From Chloroflexota bacterium (GTDB taxonomy: Bacteria; Chloroflexota; Anaerolineae; Anaerolineales; Villigracilaceae), in NCBI GenBank assembly GCA_021796315.1, contig JAJYOH010000151.1:1-11020 (forward strand): a DNA stretch of 11,020 nucleotides. The letters are read 5' to 3'. Positions 6,520 to 11,020 of this stretch are shown piece by piece. The position numbers and the translations under genes were made by a program. Under the pieces are notes generated by a model that saw only the letters and a program-made list of their open reading frames with translations, had not been told where the DNA came from and made no database searches. How positions within the stretch are numbered: the first letter of the stretch is position 1; each line of letters opens with the position of its first letter.

Positions 6520-6568
6520 AAGAGATGGAAAAGAGAATTCGTAGAGCGCGCGCTTCGACGGCGCTTAC
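6520..6568 (-). terminator. Possible weak intrinsic terminator after the LAL regulator gene
   Basis: On the minus strand, GTAAGCGC (6561-6568) pairs with GCGCTCTAC (6541-6549) with one bulged base around an 11-nt loop, followed by a T-rich stretch read from 6540 to 6520 (TTCTCTTTTCC). It begins about 15 nt after the regulator stop. The T-run is interrupted and other GCGC pairings compete, so read-through into the operon is likely. Confidence 0.35.
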
Positions 6569-6583
6569 CCCCATATTAAATGG

Positions 6584-9253
6584 TTACAGCAGATCCAGCT
6601 CGCGGGCACGCGCCACGGCTTCTGTACGGTTTTGAACGTGCAGTTTGTCGAAGATGTTCCGGTTGTGCCCCTTCACCGTACTCAACGCAAGATATAACCG
6701 TTCGCTGATCGCATCATTCGATAGTCCCCTGGCGATGAGGCGCAGGATTTCCAATTCGCGCGGGCTTAGTTGTTCCACCGAGAGCTGGGAGGAAGGCAAC
6801 GAGGGTTTCCCCTCACCTTTTTGCTCCTGTGCATCAAAGGCCGCTCGCAACTTCTTTACATAGTCCGGCATAATTCCTACGGATGCCGCTTCGGACAACA
6901 ATTGGGCCATCGGAGCGCCTTCATCTATAAAGATGCGGATAAATCCACCCGGTTCTGCCAGCGCCAGCGCGTCTTTTAGCATTTGCAGTGCTTTGTTCTT
7001 TTCGCCCTGAACGTTCAGGGCGACCGCTTGTAGAACCATCACTTTGAGCTGTTCATCAACCCAACCCTTTGCCTCCATTTGCTGGCGCAAAGGTTCCAGC
7101 AGGGCAAGCACTCCAGAGGTATCACCTTGGGCTAGATATACGCGAGCCTGGCTGATCGGGATTTGGTGGGTCTTTGCCAAGGCAGCTGCTGCCTCCAAAT
7201 TACCTTGGTGCAGCAATGTAAGGATCTGTGCGGCAGCGATTTCAGGCAGGCGGAGCACAAAGTTTTGCCCTCGCGCCGACTGCTCGGCCTGGGCCAACAG
7301 AGCCACCGCGCCTTCCACATCGCCGCGGGCCAATTTCAGGCGCGCAAGAAATACCTCGCAGACAATGAATCGGTCAATGACTTTGTCATACTGTCGCGCC
7401 AATTGGAGGCTCTGTTGTCCATGCTGTTCAGCGGCATCCAGATCGTTCCATTCGTAGTAGATGCGTGCCAAGCCAAGTTGTGCGTCATAGACAATCTGAA
7501 GCGGCTGATCACCTGCCAGCTGCAGGACGCGTTGGTAGCTCTGTTCCGCCGAAGAAAGTTGGTTTTCGACTTCCTGAACATTGCCCAGGCTGCCTGTCGC
7601 CAGCAGTGTAGTGAAGACATCCCCACATGCCTGGCTGAGGGATAGAGCTTCGGTGAGTGCGTGACGGGCCGCGGCACGGTCTCCAGAGAAGAAGTAGTGG
7701 GCAACGCCCAATGTCCAGTTGGCGGTAGCGCGGGCGGACAAGTTATCAGCGTCCAGATATTCCAAGGCACGGCGCGATTGGACAAGCATGGTTTCTGCCT
7801 GATAGCGGGTGAGAGCCAGTACGGCTCGGGCTGTGGCAATTCGTCCAATGAGATTGCGGATTTTATCGTCCATCTCCGCCGCACCTTGCAATCTGGATTC
7901 AGCGGCATCCAGCTTCTCCCCCACACCAGTCGTTTGACCATTCACCAGCAATAACGAAGCGTATCTCCACCACAACGACGGTCTGGCATCGAATACTGCC
8001 TTTGGCAATGACCCCAGCCAGTTCAGGATAGTGGTCACCGCCCCGCGAAGATGCAGAGGGATTCCTTCTCCCTCAATCAAACGCTCAGCACGCTCAATGT
8101 CATTGGCAAGAGCAGCATGGTGAAAAGCTTCAAACTCCAGATCATGATCTTCGTACCATTGGCTGGCGCGGATGTGCAATTCGTTTATGCGGTTCTGTGC
8201 ATCATCAGGACGATCAGAAGATGGGGAAATATTTTGATGGAGTCGCTGTCGCAGCAGATCAGCAAAGAGATGATGATAGCGATACCAATGCCTGTCGTTA
8301 TCCAAGGGGACGATGAACAAGTTGGCGTGTTCAAGATATTCCAACGTTTCCTGTCCCGATGCAGAGGGGGCGAGCAGAACGGTGTCACAAAGAGGACCAC
8401 ACATCCGGTCGAGGATAGAAGTACGCAACAGGAAAGTCTGGACACTTTCGGATTGCTTTTGCAGAACTTCTTCAAGGAGGTAGTCAAGTACAAAATGATG
8501 ACTGCCGGTAAAAGATTGGATGAAACCGGTTGTGTTTTGAAGCCCTTGCATGGAGAGTGCGGCTAATTGCAACCCGGCAATCCAACCTTCCGTGCGGGTT
8601 TCCAGGGCGGTGATATCTTCTGCAGAGAGATTGAGGCCCATCACTTCGTTGAGGAATTCGGCAGCTTCGGAGGAAGCAAATCGTAAATCTGTTGCACGCA
8701 ATTCAATCAATTGGTTTCGGGCGCGCAGCCGGGCTAGGGGCAGGTTCGGATCCTCACGGCTGGCGAGAACCAAATGCATTTGCGGCGGCAGATGATCAAG
8801 AAGAAACGTGAGGGCCTGGTCAACTGGTTTGGAATCGATCAGGTGATAATCATCCAGGACAAGGATGAAATTATCTGGGATGGAAGTGATTTCATTGAAC
8901 AGGGTCGTTAGAATCGCTTCGACTGGAGGCAGTTGGGGAGATTCCAACGCGCGGAGCGTGCCTTCTCCAATGCTTGCATTTACTGTTTGCAGAGCAGCGA
9001 TGAGGTAAGTCAGAAAACGTGTAGGGTCACTATCTCCTTCATCCAAAGATAGCCAGGCAATTGGTTGCACGCAACTTGTGGCCCATTCGCTGAGGAGCGT
9101 GGTCTTGCCAAAGCCAGCAGGCGCAGAGGCAAGGATCACGCTGGGCGAGCGTCGCAAATCTTCGTTCAGCCGTTCAATCAGATGGGGGCGAAGAACTGCA
9201 TTGGGCCGGGGCGGAGGGACATAAAATTTCGTGGCTAAAATTGGCAAAGCCAT
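6584..9253 (-). CDS. LAL/MalT-type LuxR-family transcriptional regulator
   Basis: This is an 889-aa signal-transduction ATPase with a DNA-binding tail, the STAND-class LAL architecture of MalT. The NTPase domain has Walker A APAGFGKT at 44-51 and Walker B ILVLDDYH at 130-137, followed by LVLASREDPNLPLARLRARN and the RFASSEAAEFL/TEGWIAGLQLAAL winged region. The middle, about 360-800, is Ala/Leu/Gln-rich helical-repeat (TPR-like) sequence that in MalT binds the inducer. Residues 829-889 form the LuxR helix-turn-helix: LSPRELEILRLIARGLSNDA, then LYLALSTVKGHNRNIFDKLH. Length matches the family. In such proteins ATP and an inducer drive oligomerisation and promoter activation. The gene lies upstream of, and on the same strand as, the membrane-protein operon, 181 nt away, so that operon is the obvious target (inference). 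The start has no Shine-Dalgarno but a TATAAT 6 nt upstream. The ligand cannot be predicted. Confidence 0.95.
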   Translation of the reverse strand: MALPILATKFYVPPPRPNAVLRPHLIERLNEDLRRSPSVILASAPAGFGKTTLLSEWATSCVQPIAWLSLDEGDSDPTRFLTYLIAALQTVNASIGEGTLRALESPQLPPVEAILTTLFNEITSIPDNFILVLDDYHLIDSKPVDQALTFLLDHLPPQMHLVLASREDPNLPLARLRARNQLIELRATDLRFASSEAAEFLNEVMGLNLSAEDITALETRTEGWIAGLQLAALSMQGLQNTTGFIQSFTGSHHFVLDYLLEEVLQKQSESVQTFLLRTSILDRMCGPLCDTVLLAPSASGQETLEYLEHANLFIVPLDNDRHWYRYHHLFADLLRQRLHQNISPSSDRPDDAQNRINELHIRASQWYEDHDLEFEAFHHAALANDIERAERLIEGEGIPLHLRGAVTTILNWLGSLPKAVFDARPSLWWRYASLLLVNGQTTGVGEKLDAAESRLQGAAEMDDKIRNLIGRIATARAVLALTRYQAETMLVQSRRALEYLDADNLSARATANWTLGVAHYFFSGDRAAARHALTEALSLSQACGDVFTTLLATGSLGNVQEVENQLSSAEQSYQRVLQLAGDQPLQIVYDAQLGLARIYYEWNDLDAAEQHGQQSLQLARQYDKVIDRFIVCEVFLARLKLARGDVEGAVALLAQAEQSARGQNFVLRLPEIAAAQILTLLHQGNLEAAAALAKTHQIPISQARVYLAQGDTSGVLALLEPLRQQMEAKGWVDEQLKVMVLQAVALNVQGEKNKALQMLKDALALAEPGGFIRIFIDEGAPMAQLLSEAASVGIMPDYVKKLRAAFDAQEQKGEGKPSLPSSQLSVEQLSPRELEILRLIARGLSNDAISERLYLALSTVKGHNRNIFDKLHVQNRTEAVARARELDLL

Positions 9254-9288
9254 AAATCAATTATAAGTACATTCTCCAAAATTCAAAG
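9253..9288 (-). promoter_or_regulatory. Promoter of the LAL regulator gene, predicted leaderless start
   Basis: A perfect TATAAT reads on the minus strand at 9265-9260. A -35-like element, TTTGAA or TTGAAT, lies 16 or 15 nt upstream at 9282-9287 or 9281-9286. Only 6 nt separate the TATAAT from the ATG at 9253, so transcription would begin at or within a base or two of the start codon. The absence of any Shine-Dalgarno fits this. Confidence 0.6.
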
Positions 9289-9422
9289 AGAGGCAACGGC
9301 CTGCAAAGATGGGATGAGTAGCAGAAGAAATGGATGAGTTGCTGACCTTATCGGTGGCCAATGGGGTGGTCAGCGATGACAGCGGCACCAGAGTGGGCAG
9401 ACTCAGGATGGGTCTACCAAAC

Positions 9423-9452
9423 TTGACAACGCTCCCTCCCCTGTGATATACC
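9423..9452 (+). promoter_or_regulatory. Plus-strand promoter-like element
   Basis: A consensus TTGACA at 9423-9428 is followed after 18 nt by TATACC at 9447-9452 (4 of 6 to TATAAT; GATATA with 16-nt spacing is an alternative). The operator-like palindrome begins immediately after it at 9453. It points towards the cysteine-rich membrane protein gene about 330 bp away. Confidence 0.45.
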
Positions 9453-9472
9453 ATAACTGACCAATCAGTCAT
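9453..9472. promoter_or_regulatory. Palindromic operator-like site, TetR type
   Basis: ATAACTGA and TCAGTCAT flank a CCAA centre; seven of eight arm positions are symmetric. Palindromes built on TGACT-GG-AGTCA are typical of TetR/AcrR-family operators. The site abuts the -10-like TATACC, so a bound repressor would block initiation. No intact repressor gene is in the window. Confidence 0.45.
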
Positions 9473-9502
9473 TTATTTAAGGAGTATAAGCTTTCCAACC
9501 GA

Positions 9503-9702
9503 ATGTCACCCATGAACGTGGATCGCAAGGCCTTGAGCGCTGTTGAGGATGTTTTTTCCTGATCGGAGTGTTAACGAAACGCACAGGCGCCATCAGAGCA
9601 GGCATCGTTTCTCTGTGGGCCAATGAAAAGTGGGTGGATGTGAAACATCAAACCCGCTCTAACACTAAATTGCCTCTTGATCGCGTTTTGCGGCTTTTCT
9701 GA
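9503..9702 (+). pseudogene. Possible decayed TetR-type regulator N-terminus
   Basis: A short frame from ATG 9503 reads MSPMNVDRKALSAVEDVFS and stops at 9560, resembling the first helix of TetR regulators (R-x-A-L-x-A-A-E-D-V-F). The overlapping frame then gives FFPDRSVNET, like the RGVNETT turn. The third frame (9565-9702) gives GAIRAGIVSLWANEKWVDV, which can be laid on the usual IA-x-RAGIV-x-GSLYWYF-ANKE segment with small gaps. Three partial matches in order, across three frames, behind a promoter, a TetR-like palindrome and an orphan AAGGAG (9479-9484, 18 nt before the ATG), suggest a gene ruined by small deletions. The match is by eye, short, and could be chance. Confidence 0.3.
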
Positions 9703-9763
9703 CACGCGTTCACTTTTTGGAGTCGATAGATGGCTGACGGATCGGTCTGAAAGAATATAAAGC

Positions 9764-9770
9764 AAGGAGA
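9764..9770 (+). promoter_or_regulatory. Ribosome binding site deciding the start at 9779
   Basis: AAGGAGA lies 8-9 nt before ATG 9779. The closer ATG at 9771 is in another frame and reaches a stop within a few codons, so 9779 is the start. Confidence 0.7.
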
Positions 9771-9778
9771 ATGTTTCA

Positions 9779-10390
9779 ATGTCTAGGATGTTTCTAGATC
9801 CACAACGACCACTGACAACTTGTACTTCTGTAAACTGCAAAGGTTGCCCAATAAGTAAGGATGTCGACTGTCATTTCCACGGCCGCGATCTGGCCGCTTT
9901 TCTGTTCGCCGGGCTACCAATGGTTGTCGTGGGAGGCGCGGGCGTTGTTCAGATCAACGCCTGGTGGCTGGTTCCTTGGTTGCTCATTGTTTTTTCTTAT
10001 TTTGGCTTTGTCGAAATTCGGGTCATGTGTTCGCACTGTCCGCATTACGCCGAACCCGGCAAAAGTCTGCAATGCTGGGCTAACTACGGATCACCCCGCT
10101 TATGGAAGTATCGCCCCGGCCCGATGACCGCCGCCGAGAAAACTGTTTTCATCACCGGTCTCGTGCTTGTCATGGGATATCCTCTCGCTTTCCTGCTCAT
10201 AGGTCTGCAGTGGCTTTTGCTCGCTGTTTACCTTCTGACTGTGGTCAGTTTCTACTTGACGCTGAGACGATCCTATTGCTCGGAATGCATGAACTTTGCC
10301 TGTCCACTCAACATCGTGGATGAAGAAGTTCGCATGGAGTTCTTTAAACGGAACCCAACGATTGCTCAAGCGTGGGGTAAAGCTGAATAG
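9779..10390 (+). CDS. Ten-cysteine, four-helix membrane protein of unrecognised family
   Basis: This is a 203-aa protein with four predicted helices, about 38-58, 60-80, 121-142 and 143-163. The cysteines fall in three groups outside the membrane. The N-terminal group is C15, C20, C23 and C31 (NCKGCPISKDVDCHFHG). Between helices 2 and 3 are C84, C87 and C99 (MCSHCPHYAEPGKSLQCW, continuing NYGSPRLWKYRPGP). After helix 4 are C167, C170 and C175 (YCSECMNFACPLN). With four helices all three groups lie on one side, most simply the cytoplasm. The spacing (CxxC pairs with nearby His) suggests metal or iron-sulfur binding; this is inference. I do not recognise a named family. It is followed after 9 nt by a methyltransferase-like gene, so the two are probably cotranscribed and may act on the same membrane substrate. 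Confidence 0.85.
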   Translation: MSRMFLDPQRPLTTCTSVNCKGCPISKDVDCHFHGRDLAAFLFAGLPMVVVGGAGVVQINAWWLVPWLLIVFSYFGFVEIRVMCSHCPHYAEPGKSLQCWANYGSPRLWKYRPGPMTAAEKTVFITGLVLVMGYPLAFLLIGLQWLLLAVYLLTVVSFYLTLRRSYCSECMNFACPLNIVDEEVRMEFFKRNPTIAQAWGKAE

Positions 10391-10399
10391 GAATTCAAT

Positions 10400-10888
10400 A
10401 TGATTGCTTGGATTAACTTCATCATCCTCTTGTTAGCAACGATCTTGACTGTTTTTTATTACATCAAGAGCGCTGGCCCTACCGCACTGGAAAAGAGAAT
10501 TGGGGCGGAGGCATATACTCAATGCACGCGTTATCGTAACATCTCTGCCATATTCATGACCTTGGCAGGGATCAACTACGTAGTGCACGCCTTTTATCCC
10601 ATTCCCCTGCCTCTGCCGCGTTACTTCGCTTGGTCTTACTGGGTCTCGGTTTTGATCGCAGTCATCATTGCCATTCCATCTGGAATCTTATTTGTGCGCG
10701 GCATGATGGACGCGGGTGAAGAAACCATGCTTGTAAAAAAGGAGCACAAACTCTACGGTGGTATTTATCAGAGGATTCGTCATCCGCAGGCCGCAGGCGA
10801 AGTTTGGTATTGGTGGGTTTCTGCCTTCCTGTGTAATTCGCCCTTCCTTATCATTAGACCTCTTGCAAAAGTCATAGTTCAGGCTTGA
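10400..10888 (+). pseudogene. Isoprenylcysteine carboxylmethyltransferase-like protein, C-terminally truncated
   Basis: Genuine coding sequence runs to codon 152 (10855). The last ten residues (RPLAKVIVQA, to stop 10888) are read from inserted IS DNA. The protein has helices at about 2-22, 50-66, 78-99 and 135-152. The signature GGIYQRIRHPQAAGE at 120-134 is the ICMT/PEMT-type S-adenosylmethionine motif (G-x-Y-x-x-x-RHP-x-x-x-G), followed by the LCNSPFL start of the last hydrophobic segment. Family members continue some 35-45 residues with an E-x(n)-Y-x-x-Y-x-x-x-V-x-R-F/I-P region that completes the cofactor pocket; that part is missing, so activity is probably lost. GGAATTCAAT precedes the ATG, 9 nt after the upstream stop. 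In intact form it would be a membrane methyltransferase; the substrate is unknown. Confidence 0.75.
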
Positions 10889-10923
10889 GTTCCAAGTTAT
10901 AGATAGCCGCAATCAAATTGAAA
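10856..10923 (-). mobile_element. 3'-terminal fragment of an insertion sequence (possibly IS5-like)
   Basis: Read on the minus strand, the end sequence is GACTTTTGCAAGAGGTCT, an IS-tip-like motif reminiscent of the TTTGCAA-containing ends of IS5-group elements. Immediately before it lies the end of a reading frame. The fragment is inserted in the methyltransferase gene at 10855/10856, and its inner part is cut off at 10923/10924 by another IS. The family assignment is tentative; that it is an IS end is better supported, because the terminal motif and a transposase-like C-terminus lie together. Confidence 0.6.
10872..10922 (-). pseudogene. Last 16 codons of an IS transposase
   Basis: The minus strand encodes FNLIAAIYNLELKPEL followed by TGA at 10874-10872. 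An FNLIAAxYN-type ending is typical of transposase C-termini, and the stop overlaps the IS end as in compact elements. All upstream codons are separated from it by the IS3-like insertion at 10924. Confidence 0.6.
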
Positions 10924-11020
10924 TGTAGTGGACCCATAAAACTGGACACGATGCTTAGAGTAGAATCACTACTCAGAAACGAGGTCCAGAAATGGTACAA
11001 CGCAGGAAGTTCAGTGCCGA
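10924..11020 (+). mobile_element. Left end of an IS3-family element, continuing beyond the window
   Basis: The end starts TGTAGTGGACCCATAAAACT and continues GGACAC, the TG-initiated GGACC...ACTGGACA style of IS3-family inverted repeats. It is followed after about 40 bp by the start of a reading frame of OrfA type. It interrupts the older IS fragment on its left. The other end and any target duplication lie outside the window. Confidence 0.7.
10992..11020 (+). CDS. IS3-family OrfA transposase subunit, first nine codons
   Basis: ATG at 10992 begins MVQRRKFSA, the start expected of the helix-turn-helix OrfA (usually RRKFSxEFKxEAV) of IS3-family elements. GAGG at 10981-10984 is the likely ribosome site. 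The gene runs off the window edge. Confidence 0.65.

Larger units (their letters stand above)
9254..9778. other. 525-bp stretch without an intact gene
   Basis: The stretch lies between two divergent transcription units. The left part, 9254-9288, is the regulator's promoter. 9289-9420 shows nothing I can assign: a 71-codon minus-strand frame (9257-9472) spans it, but it starts inside the operator-like palindrome, lacks a ribosome site and resembles no family. 9421-9484 carries a plus-strand promoter, operator and orphan ribosome site. 9503-9702 may hold a decayed regulator gene. 9703-9778 holds the ribosome site of the next gene and an AT-rich AATATAAAG that could be a -10 without a good -35. 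Confidence 0.6.

Noticed and set aside
7163..8566. Several 97-171 codon plus-strand frames within the LAL regulator gene
   Set aside because: They are antisense to a clear family member over its whole length, have no ribosome sites and read as low-complexity shadows of its codon bias.
9257..9472. 71-codon minus-strand reading frame upstream of the regulator
   Set aside because: It starts inside the palindromic operator-like site, has no ribosome site, spans the regulator's promoter, and resembles no protein family.
9571..9840. 89-codon minus-strand frame between the regulator and the Cys-rich gene
   Set aside because: It overlaps the ribosome site and start of a well-supported plus-strand gene and shows no recognisable domain.
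1..11020. CRISPR array, tRNA, rRNA, riboswitch or phage genes
   Set aside because: No regularly spaced repeats, no tRNA-like cloverleaf or CCA-ended sequence, no rRNA-like stretch and no phage structural or integrase gene was seen.

Overview
The window reads as an accessory region of a bacterial chromosome. It was probably from the Chloroflexota (Anaerolineae-like), inferred from a large MalT-like LuxR regulator, clustered DUF4386 membrane proteins, a DUF4395 protein and a characteristic 92-residue soluble protein, all at moderate GC. The taxonomic call is an inference from gene content only.

Layout, left to right. (1) 150-1395: an IS256-family insertion sequence with recognisable inverted ends. 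Its transposase reading frame is broken by one extra base in a run of seven A at 1252-1258. (2) 1417-6402, all on the minus strand and so transcribed right to left: a tight eight-gene operon. In transcription order it encodes a 92-aa soluble protein, a DUF6326 membrane protein, three successive DUF4386 membrane proteins, a DUF4395 membrane protein with a Cys pair and a CPGEVC motif, an MDR-superfamily NADPH oxidoreductase, and a fourth DUF4386 gene that has lost its middle. (3) 6584-9253, minus: an 889-aa LAL/MalT-type regulator (ATPase plus LuxR HTH) directly upstream of the operon. It has a TATAAT box only 6 nt from its ATG, which predicts a leaderless mRNA. (4) 9254-9778: a 525-bp stretch without an intact gene. 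It carries a plus-strand promoter-like TTGACA/TATACC pair, a palindromic operator-like site, an orphan Shine-Dalgarno and what may be the decayed reading frame of a TetR-type regulator. (5) 9779-10855, plus: a ten-cysteine four-helix membrane protein of unrecognised family, followed 9 nt later by an isoprenylcysteine carboxylmethyltransferase-like (ICMT/PEMT-type) gene truncated by mobile DNA. (6) 10856-11020: nested mobile DNA. The terminal 68 bp of one IS (end sequence plus the last 16 codons of its transposase on the minus strand) cuts the methyltransferase gene and is itself cut by the left end of an IS3-like element whose first ORF begins at 10992.

Working picture (inference): the LAL regulator probably senses a small ligand through its ATPase/TPR body and switches on the adjacent operon, which would build a set of related small integral membrane proteins together with one cytosolic oxidoreductase. 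The right-hand gene pair was probably once under its own repressor. IS activity on both flanks has trimmed the outer genes. None of the DUF families has an established reaction, so the operon's biochemical output cannot be stated from sequence.
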